Source: Spirochaetales bacterium
Lineage (GTDB): Bacteria > Spirochaetota > Spirochaetia > DSM-2461
Length of the DNA: 64,000 nucleotides
Direction: 5' to 3'
Assembly (NCBI GenBank): GCA_003247135.1
Contig: QKAW01000038.1
Location: 62,001 to 126,000, forward strand
In this document: one piece after another, positions 52,093-60,969 of the stretch
Position numbering within the stretch: position 1 is the first letter of the stretch
Layout of the letters: each line of letters opens with the position of its first letter
Position numbers and translations under genes: made by a program
The notes under the pieces: model-generated
What the model saw: only the letters and a program-made list of their open reading frames with translations
Told to the model about the DNA's origin: nothing
Databases searched by the model: none

Positions 52093-52170
52093 TTTTTAAT
52101 CAATTTCTAACAGTAGTTGAATATATTTAAAATGATTTATTTATAATAATAAGCTAAGGAGTTCTCTACA

Positions 52171-52860
52171 GTGTCCCATGAAACAATTTTAATCATAGAA
52201 GATGAAAAAGATATTCTTGAACTTATTGCATTTAATCTGGAGTGTACCGGTTATAAAGTTTTTAAAGCTTCCAATGGAGAAGACGGCCTAAAGATTGCTA
52301 ATAGTGAAATGCCTGATATAATAATCCTGGATTTAATGATGCCAGGAATTGATGGTTTTGATGTTTGCAGGAAATTGAAACAGGAAAAACTGACACGTAA
52401 TATTCCAATTATAATGTTAACAGCTAGAGGGGAAGATACAGATATTGTATCAGGTCTGGAACTTGGGGCAGAAGATTATGTAACAAAACCATTTAGCCCA
52501 AAAATTCTAATTGCCAGAATAAGAGCTGTTTTAAGAAGATCTTCTGACGTAAAGGAGATCGGAGAAAAACTGAATGTTGCTGGAATATCTCTGGATATAA
52601 GCAGACACCTGGTTGAGATAGATTCTGAAGAAATAGAGTTATCATCTACAGAATTCGATATATTAAAAACATTAATGCTCTCCCCTGGTTGGGTTTTTTC
52701 CAGGAATCAGATAATTGATGCTGTAAAAGGGTCTAATTATCCAGTTACTCAGCGTTCAGTTGATGTTCAGATACTAGGTTTACGAAAAAAGCTGGGAGAT
52801 AAGGGTTTGTATATAGAGACTGTTAGAGGTGTTGGCTACAGATTAAAAGAGAGTTTATGA
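52171..52860 (+). CDS. OmpR/PhoB-type response regulator
   Basis: The 229-residue protein has a receiver domain (IIEDEKDILELIAFNL, phospho-Asp in IILDLMMPGIDG, Thr in IMLTARGED, Lys in YVTKPFSP) and a C-terminal winged helix (ELSSTEFDILKTLM, then VTQRSVDVQILGLRKKLGD). The sequence is close to PhoB. It starts at GTG with AAGGAG upstream. The stop overlaps the next ATG (ATGA). Phosphate regulation is plausible but no pst genes are nearby. Confidence 0.9.
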   Translation: MSHETILIIEDEKDILELIAFNLECTGYKVFKASNGEDGLKIANSEMPDIIILDLMMPGIDGFDVCRKLKQEKLTRNIPIIMLTARGEDTDIVSGLELGAEDYVTKPFSPKILIARIRAVLRRSSDVKEIGEKLNVAGISLDISRHLVEIDSEEIELSSTEFDILKTLMLSPGWVFSRNQIIDAVKGSNYPVTQRSVDVQILGLRKKLGDKGLYIETVRGVGYRLKESL

Positions 52861-54623
52861 AAAATAGAAGCATTTTCACAAACCTTTTCTCAATCTTCTT
52901 TGTTATTATAGTTATATCGATTGGTACATCGGCAATTTACAGTATAACAACCTTTAAAAATTATATCTTTCAAATAGAAAAGGATGAATTAATAGAAAAA
53001 ACAGATATTCTATACTCTCTGTTTCCTGATATCACCCTTAAAGATATAGAAGGAATTAACAGTTTTACTAACTCAGCTTTAGATAAATCTACTCGGATTA
53101 CAGTAATAAACAGATTAGGAGTTGTTATTTCTGATTCTGTTACCGACTCTGAAACAATGGACAACCACCTGCACAGGCCTGAGATTCAAAGGAATCTTGA
53201 GGGTGAATCAGAAGTTTTTTCCAGATTTAGCAATACATTAAAAGAGAATATGATCTATTACTCAATTCCAATAAATAATAATGGAGAGATTAATGGTTTT
53301 TTAAGAACATCTATCTCTGTTGAATCTATAGAGAAAAGGGTAAGAATTGTAACTCTAACAATCTCAATAATTAGTATAATTCTTGTACTTCTTGCTATAG
53401 GTTTATGCTACATAATTGCAATTAATTTCAGTACAACAATAAATTCTATTAAAAGAGTAGCAGGCTGTTATGCTGTTGGGGATTTCAATAATTCTCTGGC
53501 AGAAAAAGGACCTATGGAGATTGTACTATTATCCAGATCTATCAACAGTATGGGTCGCTTTCTTCAAGAGAGAATTATGACAATTGTTAAGCAGAAAAAC
53601 CGTTATAAATCAATGCTGGAAAGTATGAGGGAGCCTGTAATCAGGGTAAATAATAATCTTATAATTGAGGAAATAAATAACTCAGGGGAAAAGCTTTTTA
53701 ATATTGTTAGTCAGAATATTATTGGAAAAGAACTGTCAGATATTTCTGATAACCGGGAATTTCTTGATTTTGTAAAAAAATCCATGTCTGGGAAATCTTC
53801 TCAGGAATCAATTATTAGATTTATTATCGACAAAGAGTATAATATACAGGTAAACAGCTCAATTCTTTATGATGCTGATAAAAAGAAACTTGGGTTACTA
53901 CTAGTTCTAAACGACTTAACAGACAGAGTTAGACTTGAGGAGATGAGAAAGGAATTTGTAGCAAATGTATCCCATGAGCTAAGAACACCTACAACTGCAA
54001 TACAGGGATATATAGAAACTCTGTTAAACAATGATCTAAATAAAGAGCAGATGCAGACATTTTTAGAAACTGTTTACCGTCATAGTATTAGGTTAAATAG
54101 CATAATAGATGATCTATTAATGCTTGCAGGTTTAGAGAAAAAGGAGTCCTCATTTATAATGGAAGACTTTCCTGTTACAGACCTTCTTTCAAGTATAATT
54201 AATGTTGTTAGTATAAAAGCTGATGAATCCAATATTAAACTAATAGTTAACAGTTCAGAAAATCATAATATTTATGCCCATCCCATTTTGGCAGAACAGG
54301 CAATAACAAATATTATAACAAACAGTATAAAATATAGTTATAATGGGAGTGATGTTTGTATTAATACATTCCAGGACACAAGTGGCCTCACTGTAGAGGT
54401 AGTTGACAAAGGTTGCGGTATTCCAAAAGAAAATCAGGAACTGATTTTTGAAAGATTTTATCGTGTAGATAAAGCCAGAAGCAGAGACAAGGGGGGTACA
54501 GGTTTGGGACTCTCAATTGTAAAGAAAGTAATGGATATTCATGGAGGAACTGCTTCTCTGGTAAGCGAGATAAATAAAGGTACAACCTTTAAACTTTTTT
54601 TTCCTAATAAAAGGAGTCATTAA
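52857..54623 (+). CDS. PhoR-like sensor histidine kinase
   Basis: The 588-residue protein has two membrane helices flanking a periplasmic sensor domain (about residues 30-165), a HAMP linker, a PAS domain (about 255-355), and the kinase core: H-box FVANVSHELRTPTTAIQGY, N-box NIITNSIKYS, G1 VDKGCGIP, G2 GGTGLGLSIVKK. It should phosphorylate the response regulator encoded immediately upstream with a 4-nt overlap. The last base of its stop is the A of the next ATG. Confidence 0.92.
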   Translation: MKNRSIFTNLFSIFFVIIVISIGTSAIYSITTFKNYIFQIEKDELIEKTDILYSLFPDITLKDIEGINSFTNSALDKSTRITVINRLGVVISDSVTDSETMDNHLHRPEIQRNLEGESEVFSRFSNTLKENMIYYSIPINNNGEINGFLRTSISVESIEKRVRIVTLTISIISIILVLLAIGLCYIIAINFSTTINSIKRVAGCYAVGDFNNSLAEKGPMEIVLLSRSINSMGRFLQERIMTIVKQKNRYKSMLESMREPVIRVNNNLIIEEINNSGEKLFNIVSQNIIGKELSDISDNREFLDFVKKSMSGKSSQESIIRFIIDKEYNIQVNSSILYDADKKKLGLLLVLNDLTDRVRLEEMRKEFVANVSHELRTPTTAIQGYIETLLNNDLNKEQMQTFLETVYRHSIRLNSIIDDLLMLAGLEKKESSFIMEDFPVTDLLSSIINVVSIKADESNIKLIVNSSENHNIYAHPILAEQAITNIITNSIKYSYNGSDVCINTFQDTSGLTVEVVDKGCGIPKENQELIFERFYRVDKARSRDKGGTGLGLSIVKKVMDIHGGTASLVSEINKGTTFKLFFPNKRSH

Positions 54624-54961
54624 TGGAAGAAATTATTAATTATATAGTTTTCATACTTCTAATTTTATTGCTTTTTCTATCACTTGCCCATAAACGATTT
54701 AAGATAAATGGTGTAAAAAGGTATGCAACACTTTTACAATCAGCATTTATGGGAATAATTTACATTGTTACTATTTTATTTAAGAACAATAAAATTTCTG
54801 TATATTTAGCATTATTACTAACTGTTCTGGTGATTGCAGTCACAATAAAATTAAGAAAAAAGGTCTTCCCCTATATATTCAAATGCGAAAAGTGTGGAAA
54901 TAGACTCAATTTTAAACATATTCTTTTTTATGATGATTTATTTTGCGAAAAATGCTCCTAA
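54623..54961 (+). CDS. Small membrane protein with C-terminal zinc ribbon
   Basis: The 112-residue protein has three hydrophobic segments (about residues 3-20, 34-50 and 57-74) and a C-terminal Cys4 knuckle (FKCEKCGNRL and FCEKCS). It is the reverse layout of the zinc-ribbon membrane protein at 2797, where the ribbon comes first. Its ATG overlaps the kinase stop by one base, so it is made together with the PhoBR-like pair; a helper role is possible but unproven. Confidence 0.6.
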   Translation: MEEIINYIVFILLILLLFLSLAHKRFKINGVKRYATLLQSAFMGIIYIVTILFKNNKISVYLALLLTVLVIAVTIKLRKKVFPYIFKCEKCGNRLNFKHILFYDDLFCEKCS

Positions 54962-54966
54962 AATTG

Positions 54967-54995
54967 TTGACTGAGTAGTGTAATCATACTATAAC
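54967..54995 (+). promoter_or_regulatory. Sigma-70 promoter of the ROK regulator gene
   Basis: TTGACT (54967-54972), a 17-bp spacer and TATAAC (54990-54995) precede the ATG at 55036. The spacer and flanks contain an imperfect inverted repeat (TAGTGTAATCATACTA), a possible autoregulatory operator. Confidence 0.6.
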
Positions 54996-55035
54996 TAATT
55001 GTTGATTTAATAAACAAACAAAGAGGTATGGTAAA

Positions 55036-56115
55036 ATGGCAGATAACAAAGCCTTTCAAAGAAAAGCAAATATAGCTTTGGTAATGCAGTCTATCAGGAT
55101 AAACAAAAATATATCCAGAATTGATATATCAAGAGAGTTAGGCCTTGATCGTTCAACAATTACAAATATTGTGTCAAAATTAATAGACAATGGAGTTCTT
55201 CTTGAACTTGCAGATGTTGAAGCAATATCCAAGGGAGGAAGGAAACCGGTTCTTCTGGGAATAAACAGAAATTTTGGACAAGTACTTGGTCTTGAAATTG
55301 GGGATAGTTTTTATAAAGCTACACTGTTGTCTATTGATGGTTCAACAATATGGAATAAATGCGGTGAGTTCAATTCTTCATCTGTTAATGATGCTGTACA
55401 AATTATATATAAAGATCTTGAGCAGGATATAAAAATGAATGAGATACCTCTCCTTGGTATAGGAGTAGGAATTCCTGGTCAGGTAAATACAGTTAAAAAT
55501 AGAGTGCTTAAAACTGATATCTGTTTAAAAAATCAGGAAACAATTGAGAATTTTATGAATATGCCAGTTATAATAGATAATGATTCCAATTGTTGTGCAT
55601 GGGGAATCTTGGAAGACTTTAAACAGGAAGCTTTACAAAATTTCTTATATACCAGAATTGATATAGATTCGAAGATAAATTCAGGGAGTAGTAGTAATAT
55701 TGGATTTGGAATTGTTGTAAACGGGGAAGTTTATTATGGAAGTAATTTCTCTTCCGGGGAGATAATAAGCAGTATGGTTGATGGCATTAAATCTACAGAC
55801 ACTGATGAAATAAATGCATATATGGAAAGGTTAGTAGAAAGACTTTCAATTTTTGTAGCTTTTTTAAATCCCAGTCATATTTTTCTTGGAGGAGAGTTTG
55901 TTAAGTACCAGTCTACATTAAACAGCATATTTAAAGACTCCTCAATGAAGGATAGATGCAAATTGGCATATACCACCAGACCACAGTTTGATGTCTCTTT
56001 TGGAGCAGCCAGTATGTTTATAGAAAGGTTATTCAAAGTTCCAGTTCTTGATTCTACCGGAAAGAGTCTTCTTAGTTGGGAAATTGTTTTGGAAAGAATA
56101 AAAAAAATATTGTGA
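55036..56115 (+). CDS. ROK-family transcriptional regulator
   Basis: The 359-residue protein has an N-terminal MarR/XylR-type winged helix (INKNISRIDISRELGLDRST and ITNIVSKLIDNGVL) and a C-terminal ROK domain (VLGLEIGDSFYKATLLSIDG, LGIGVGIPGQVN, DNDSNCCAWG). The zinc-binding C-x-C-x4-C motif of ROK sugar kinases is missing, so it is a sugar-responsive repressor and not a kinase. AGAGG precedes the ATG. No sugar operon follows; the target is unknown. Confidence 0.85.
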   Translation: MADNKAFQRKANIALVMQSIRINKNISRIDISRELGLDRSTITNIVSKLIDNGVLLELADVEAISKGGRKPVLLGINRNFGQVLGLEIGDSFYKATLLSIDGSTIWNKCGEFNSSSVNDAVQIIYKDLEQDIKMNEIPLLGIGVGIPGQVNTVKNRVLKTDICLKNQETIENFMNMPVIIDNDSNCCAWGILEDFKQEALQNFLYTRIDIDSKINSGSSSNIGFGIVVNGEVYYGSNFSSGEIISSMVDGIKSTDTDEINAYMERLVERLSIFVAFLNPSHIFLGGEFVKYQSTLNSIFKDSSMKDRCKLAYTTRPQFDVSFGAASMFIERLFKVPVLDSTGKSLLSWEIVLERIKKIL

Positions 56116-56146
56116 TTTTTTTAAGAAATGGTGTTATTCTGTTTAT

Positions 56147-57256
56147 GTGAATTATAAGTTAAAAATATTTAATAATGAGATAAAATTTGATCTATTTGGA
56201 ATTACAACATTTTTGTTAGGAATTGTTGGCTTTTTTTTATTCTTTATTGCCCTATATAAATTAGGGAATATAAGACATATTTTGCTATTTATAATATCTG
56301 TCACAATTTTGGCTCTTTTTTTCGGCCGTTACTCAATATTCCTTCACAATAAATTTGATTTATATAAAGATATTCATAATCTCAACAAAAAGAAATTGAA
56401 TGATATAAAAAAAACAGAACTCTTGCTTGAGTTTGGGGACTTGTGTTCCTGGCAATATTCTCATAAAGCCGGAATTTTAAAATTTGATATATTAAATTCA
56501 AAGATTTTTGGTAATACTAAGAACTACTATACTTCTCAAGAGATGATCAGAAACAGGTATATAAAAAAAATATTTGATAAAGCAGAAGAGCAGCCATTAA
56601 GAATATTAGATGAAGAGATCTACTTTCCATATTTAAATAAATGGATGCTAGTGAGAGGTAAAAGTGTAGATTATGATATCAATAATAAACCCACGCAGTA
56701 CATCGGGATTCTGTTTGATATTACTGAGAGAAAAGATACACTTAAAAAACTTGAAGAAAAATCTATAACTGATGACTTAACAGGATTAAAAAACAGAAGA
56801 TATTTTTTTGAAATTTTTAATAGAGAGTTGGCTCTTTTCGAAAGAAGCAGACAGAATTTTACCCTTGCTATGATTGATCTTGATTTCTTTAAGCAGATTA
56901 ATGATACATACGGACATTTGGCAGGAGATCAGATCTTAAAGGATTTTGCCAATTTATTAGTTCAGGAAGTTAGACCTTATGACCTGGTTGCAAGATTTGG
57001 GGGGGAAGAGTTTATAATACTTTTTCCTAATACATCAAAAATAATAGCTGAAGCAATAATTAAAAGAGTTCAAGATCGAGTGGAACAGCATACATGTAAA
57101 TTTAACGAACATGTAATAAATTTTACCTTCTCATGCGGTATCGGAGAAACTTCTGAAATAGGCCAGTATACTGAAAAGGAATTTATATCTATAATAGACA
57201 TCAGGCTTTATAAAGCAAAAGAGCTTGGAAGAAACCTGGTTATTACTGGAGGATAA
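56147..57256 (+). CDS. Membrane-bound PAS-GGDEF diguanylate cyclase
   Basis: The 369-residue protein has two membrane helices (about residues 14-60), a PAS domain (about 85-200) and a GGDEF domain with DLDFFKQINDTYGHLAGD and the active-site loop RFGGEEFII. An inhibitory RxxD site (RPYD) lies five residues before GGEEF. It should make cyclic di-GMP, opposing the HD-GYP protein 5 kb upstream. The GTG start has no Shine-Dalgarno; TATTCT ends 6 nt before it. Confidence 0.9.
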   Translation: MNYKLKIFNNEIKFDLFGITTFLLGIVGFFLFFIALYKLGNIRHILLFIISVTILALFFGRYSIFLHNKFDLYKDIHNLNKKKLNDIKKTELLLEFGDLCSWQYSHKAGILKFDILNSKIFGNTKNYYTSQEMIRNRYIKKIFDKAEEQPLRILDEEIYFPYLNKWMLVRGKSVDYDINNKPTQYIGILFDITERKDTLKKLEEKSITDDLTGLKNRRYFFEIFNRELALFERSRQNFTLAMIDLDFFKQINDTYGHLAGDQILKDFANLLVQEVRPYDLVARFGGEEFIILFPNTSKIIAEAIIKRVQDRVEQHTCKFNEHVINFTFSCGIGETSEIGQYTEKEFISIIDIRLYKAKELGRNLVITGG

Positions 57257-57257
57257 T

Positions 57258-57464
57258 TTGCTTGATTTGGATTTAAAAGAGGTTATAGAGGTCTCAGGTT
57301 GTGGAATGATTATAAAATTGACTAAAAGCGGTAGTGATATTCTTTTAAATTTTGAATCTGAAGATGGTGGTCGTACAATAAGAATTCAACCCCATGAGAC
57401 AGACAAGAAAACTCTTGTTCTATCAATGGATAAGCCTAAATCACCATTCACAGTCGTAAAATAG
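57258..57464 (+). CDS. Unknown 68-residue protein
   Basis: I do not recognise this protein. A TTG at 57258 with GGAGGA (57248-57253) upstream is the likely start, just after the GGDEF stop. It has an all-beta pattern (VIEVSGCGMIIKLTKSGSD, ILLNFESEDGGRTIRIQPHE) and no signal or membrane segment. It directly abuts the EamA gene (stop then ATG without gap), so the three genes form one transcript. Confidence 0.55.
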   Translation: MLDLDLKEVIEVSGCGMIIKLTKSGSDILLNFESEDGGRTIRIQPHETDKKTLVLSMDKPKSPFTVVK

Positions 57465-58367
57465 ATGAATAGTTATATCGGGGAGCTAGCCTCTCTTGGT
57501 ACTGTTTTTTGCTGGGTTATATGTGCTTTAGCCTTTGAAAGCGCCGGCAAAAAAATTGGGTCAATGCCTGTAAATTTAATAAGACTAATTTTTGCTCTTA
57601 TTCTGATATCAATATATACTTATTTTTCAAGAGGATATTTTTTCCCTGTAGATGCAACTCCCAAGGCCTGGTTGTGGTTATCCATTTCCGGTGTAGTAGG
57701 TTTTTTTATTGGTGATCTCTGTCTTTTTAGAGCTTTTGTTCTGATTGGTTCCAGAATTTCCCTATTAATATACTCATTAGCTCCCCCAATATCTGCAGTT
57801 ATTGGTTTAGTTGTTTTTAATGAACATATGACTTTCTGGGCTATATTCGGTATGATAATTACAATAGCTGGAATTTCTCTTGTTATATTAAAGAAAAACA
57901 GCAAGAAAATTGTTTTAAATCATCCTGTGGAAGGAGTAATTCTGGCTGTTTTAGGAGCTCTGGGTCAAGCCTTTGGTATTGGCTTAAGCAAACTTGGCAT
58001 GCAGATAACTGAGGATCAATTCTATGATCCCTTTGCGTCCACTCAGATAAGAATAATTTCCGCATCAATCTGTTTTTTACTTCTATTTACATTTCTTGGT
58101 AAATGGAGAGAGCTTTTTAACTCTTTTAATAATAGAAGGGCAATTACCCAGGTGGCTGTAGGTTCAGTTTTCGGTCCATTTATCGGGGTCTCTCTATCTC
58201 TATTAGCTGTTAGTTATACTTCTATGGGAATTGCTTCCACAATTATGGCAATTATTCCTGTAGTTGCAATATTTCCACATATAATAATATATAAAGTAAA
58301 AATTGAGATAAGAGAGATTCTGGGGACTATCCTGGCTGTAGTTGGTGTAGCATTTCTATTTATCTAG
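57465..58367 (+). CDS. EamA-family (DMT) transporter
   Basis: The 300-residue protein has ten membrane helices in two EamA repeats. The first contains GDLCLFRAFVLIGSRISLLI and ISAVIGLVVFNEHMT; the second ends VVAIFPHIIIYKVKIEIREI with GTILAVVGVAFLF. DMT transporters export or import metabolites such as amino acids or nucleotide sugars. The substrate is unknown. The 3' end overlaps the convergent M14-like gene by 12 nt. Confidence 0.88.
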   Translation: MNSYIGELASLGTVFCWVICALAFESAGKKIGSMPVNLIRLIFALILISIYTYFSRGYFFPVDATPKAWLWLSISGVVGFFIGDLCLFRAFVLIGSRISLLIYSLAPPISAVIGLVVFNEHMTFWAIFGMIITIAGISLVILKKNSKKIVLNHPVEGVILAVLGALGQAFGIGLSKLGMQITEDQFYDPFASTQIRIISASICFLLLFTFLGKWRELFNSFNNRRAITQVAVGSVFGPFIGVSLSLLAVSYTSMGIASTIMAIIPVVAIFPHIIIYKVKIEIREILGTILAVVGVAFLFI

Positions 58368-59183
58368 ATATTCTATAATGGCCTCAATACCTTTTAGGCT
58401 TCTGTTTCTGTTTTCAGCTCTATTATCTGCATCTAGTTCTACATCCATGGCATAGACATTTTCCAGAGTACTTGTATATGCAATTAGTTCTCCACGAAAT
58501 CTTTCAAGAATTGCTATAGCAGGGGAGTAAATAAGTTCAGGAGTAAACCCGGAGGCAGATGCAAATGTATTAACAAGAGTCCAGATTCGACCTTTTACAA
58601 TAATATCATCGTTAGAAACAATATACTCAGGATATACTTTTCCTCCTGTCATATATCCATGAAATGAGATAATAATAAGAAGTTTGTGTCTATTGCTTAA
58701 GTTTTCTATTGTTTCTATTAAGATTCTTGTTGATGGAAGTTTTTTATCTAAAAAATCTCTGTTGGGGTCTATATAGTATTTTATGTTATTGCTGTAGGTC
58801 GCATTATTTCCATAGAAGATTCGGTAATAAAGAGTTTTGTTGAAATCCTTTGGATTACTGGTTTTCAGTAGATAGCCACTACTATTTAGATGATCGGCCA
58901 GGTATCCCCTTCGTAAAACATCAGTATTACTTAGGGTCGGATTGGTTTCTGGAATATAATATATGGTTAAATTACTGGTTAACTTCTCTTTAATGTAATT
59001 TACAACTTCAACAGTTCCCTGTTCATCACCGTGGATTCCTCCAAGAATTAGAACAGCATCTTCAGTCTCTTTATTATTTTCGTAAAGAATAATGCTCTTA
59101 TACCCAGAGTCAAAACCCAAATCTGTCTGTGGATATACTAATGAACTAAATAGTAAGAGTATAGGAATATAACTTGCTTTCAT
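58356..59183 (-). CDS. M14/AstE-like zinc peptidase or deacylase, exported
   Basis: The 275-residue protein has a signal peptide (KASYIPILLLFSSLVYPQ) and the zinc-hydrolase pattern: ILGGIHGDEQGTVEVV (H-x-x-E), IDPNRDF (substrate-binding R) and SFHGY (third zinc His). An E in the C-terminal part (TSTLENVYAMDVELD) could be the catalytic base. It should trim a peptide or amide outside the cytoplasm. It is 52 nt downstream of the ECF S-component and may produce or process the imported compound. Confidence 0.75.
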   Translation of the reverse strand: MKASYIPILLLFSSLVYPQTDLGFDSGYKSIILYENNKETEDAVLILGGIHGDEQGTVEVVNYIKEKLTSNLTIYYIPETNPTLSNTDVLRRGYLADHLNSSGYLLKTSNPKDFNKTLYYRIFYGNNATYSNNIKYYIDPNRDFLDKKLPSTRILIETIENLSNRHKLLIIISFHGYMTGGKVYPEYIVSNDDIIVKGRIWTLVNTFASASGFTPELIYSPAIAILERFRGELIAYTSTLENVYAMDVELDADNRAENRNRSLKGIEAIIEYLDK

Positions 59184-59235
59184 TCTTATTCTAAAGCTAG
59201 TTTATTAATATGAGTTCTGCAAGTTATATTCTTTT

Positions 59236-59757
59236 TTATTTTTCCTCTTTTCTGATTATTTTACTTGCAACAAGGAAGAGAATTCTTCCTCCAACAAGTC
59301 CACCAAAAAGTTGAATTGTGTTTGTTGGAAAAACTTCTCCGATAGCCATTTCAAGTCCACCTATTTCCTTTAAAAAGAAAGCTTCCCCAATAAAATATGT
59401 TGCAACCATTAATATTCCACCTGATAAAAGAATTAACAGATGAATTAATCCCTTCTTTTTATAAGAAATATAGGCCATGGATGCCTCTAAGCCCTTGGCA
59501 ATAAGTGTAATTGGAGCAAAAACACCATATCCTAGGAACATATCTGCACTAGCTGCACCTAGACCGGCAACAAGAAACGCAATAAGTATCTCACTGCTTT
59601 TACTCTTGCCAAAAAAGTAAGCAATAAATAATCCTGAGAATACTACTGCTACATCACTGAAATTAAAAAAACCGACACCAACAGGAACAGTTATAAAAAC
59701 TGTAGTTAGAGTTACTGTGGCATATAATACCAGCAGTGTTATTAGTCTTTTTGTCAT
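59236..59757 (-). CDS. ECF transporter substrate-binding (S) component
   Basis: The 173-residue protein has five or six membrane helices and the pattern of the PF07155/ECF-ribofla_trS-type S proteins: VGFFNFSDVAVVFSGLFIAY, GLGAASADMFLGYGVFAP and ITLIAKGLEASMAY. S components bind vitamins or their precursors and topple in the membrane during transport. The substrate is not readable from sequence. GGGGAG precedes the ATG, which overlaps the T-component stop by one base. Confidence 0.8.
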   Translation of the reverse strand: MTKRLITLLVLYATVTLTTVFITVPVGVGFFNFSDVAVVFSGLFIAYFFGKSKSSEILIAFLVAGLGAASADMFLGYGVFAPITLIAKGLEASMAYISYKKKGLIHLLILLSGGILMVATYFIGEAFFLKEIGGLEMAIGEVFPTNTIQLFGGLVGGRILFLVASKIIRKEEK

Positions 59758-60386
59758 TAAAAACTCCCCTTTATTTTATTTTCTCTATCAATTAAAAGTT
59801 CATACTTATTGTCAAAATTTCTATATATTCCAAAGAATAGGGATAATGGAACTGCCAGGTAGTGTAATATTTTCCCTAACCCTTTATTTGTTAAATTATC
59901 AGGGTGAAACTCATAATAAATTCTGAGCCTCTCCATAACTTCTATTCCTGAAATCATTAATATATATAAAATTTTACTTTGTCTATTGTTTTTACAAACT
60001 AGAATAAGATCAATTAAATTTATTTTGGATAACATAATGTTAACAAAGGCGAATATGTTGGGAATAATAAATACTCTTAGTAAAATTGATTCCCAACGCT
60101 GTTGATAAAACTGGTTTGCAAAGTTCCAACTGTTGCTCAATCCTTTATACAGGTAAAATATTGTATGAAGAAGAACAATTACAATAAACAGAAATTTTGT
60201 AAAATTTAGAAAAAGGTATAACTGCTCCCTGTTTTGTGTAATGTAGTAAATCAGAAAAAGTGAAAAAACTGAGATCTGATAAACAATACTACCTCTTAAC
60301 ATGGAAGCTGTTAAATAAATAAATGTAAATATAAAAATTAAAGTTATGATGAACTTGATTCTGGCTTTAGTTATCATGGATAACAA
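59757..60386 (-). CDS. ECF transporter T component, divergent
   Basis: The 209-residue protein has five or so membrane helices and an amphipathic region (VMERLRIYYEFHPDNLTNKG) at the place of the EcfT coupling helices. The usual A-R-G motifs are not visible. It is shorter than most EcfT proteins (about 250-270). The TTG at 60386 with AGGAGGT 5 nt upstream is the start; an in-frame ATG at 60377 is too far from the ribosome-binding site. It overlaps the Walker-half ATPase by 20 nt. The call rests mainly on position between ATPase and S genes. Confidence 0.6.
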   Translation of the reverse strand: MLSMITKARIKFIITLIFIFTFIYLTASMLRGSIVYQISVFSLFLIYYITQNREQLYLFLNFTKFLFIVIVLLHTIFYLYKGLSNSWNFANQFYQQRWESILLRVFIIPNIFAFVNIMLSKINLIDLILVCKNNRQSKILYILMISGIEVMERLRIYYEFHPDNLTNKGLGKILHYLAVPLSLFFGIYRNFDNKYELLIDRENKIKGSF

Positions 60387-60969
60387 CTTCTACCTCCTGA
60401 TTACACTTTTTCAAATAAATTGTTCTAGCATTATCAATTTCAAGTATGTGAGAAATTATATAAACACTCTTATTATTAAACTGATTAATTAATTCGAGAA
60501 ATACATCACTACTTTTAAAGTATTTATCAGCTTCATCAAATATAACAACATCTACAATATCCCTGTATTTTTTACACTCATTTATAATAAATTCGCTTTT
60601 TGCACAGTTATCCGGTTTAAGTGTTTTTTCTTCATTAAAATCAAGAACTGTTTTCTCATGGCTGTCATCATTCAAAAAAATAGTTTTAAAGAATGAACCA
60701 CTTTTTTTTAAACCAAGAACAAACTCTTTTACCAGGAATATTAAGTTAAAGGATAGAATTTGATTCTCAATATCCTGACCAAAATAGAGGGTTTTTATGT
60801 TGTTAGCTTTAAGTTCTTTAAGTAAAATACCTTCAATAAATCTTGTTTTACCAACCCCATTGTCCCCTTTTATCAGGGAAATGGAATGAGAAGAAACATC
60901 AAGGGTTTTATCAAATTTATAAATAATATTGGCTGTCTGGTCAGAGTATTTCAGTTTATCTAATAACAT
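60367..60969 (-). CDS. ECF ATPase half with Walker A/B but no LSGGQ signature
   Basis: The 200-residue ABC-type protein has Walker A SLIKGDNGVGKTRFIEG, Q-loop YFGQDIENQILSFNL, Walker B VVIFDEADKYF and H-loop YIISHIL. Between the Q-loop and Walker B, where LSGGQ should stand, the sequence reads LKPDNCAKSEFIINE: no signature. Alone it could bind ATP but not complete the opposite site of an ABC dimer. Its start overlaps the 3' end of the signature-half gene by 14 nt, and the T-component gene follows with a 20-nt overlap. The two half-proteins are therefore made together. Confidence 0.8.
   Translation of the reverse strand: MLLDKLKYSDQTANIIYKFDKTLDVSSHSISLIKGDNGVGKTRFIEGILLKELKANNIKTLYFGQDIENQILSFNLIFLVKEFVLGLKKSGSFFKTIFLNDDSHEKTVLDFNEEKTLKPDNCAKSEFIINECKKYRDIVDVVIFDEADKYFKSSDVFLELINQFNNKSVYIISHILEIDNARTIYLKKCNQEVEVVIHDN

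Noticed and set aside
57258-57464. The 68-residue protein after the GGDEF gene as CsrA or PilZ
   Set aside because: It lacks the CsrA pattern and the PilZ R-x3-R and D/N-x-S-x2-G motifs.
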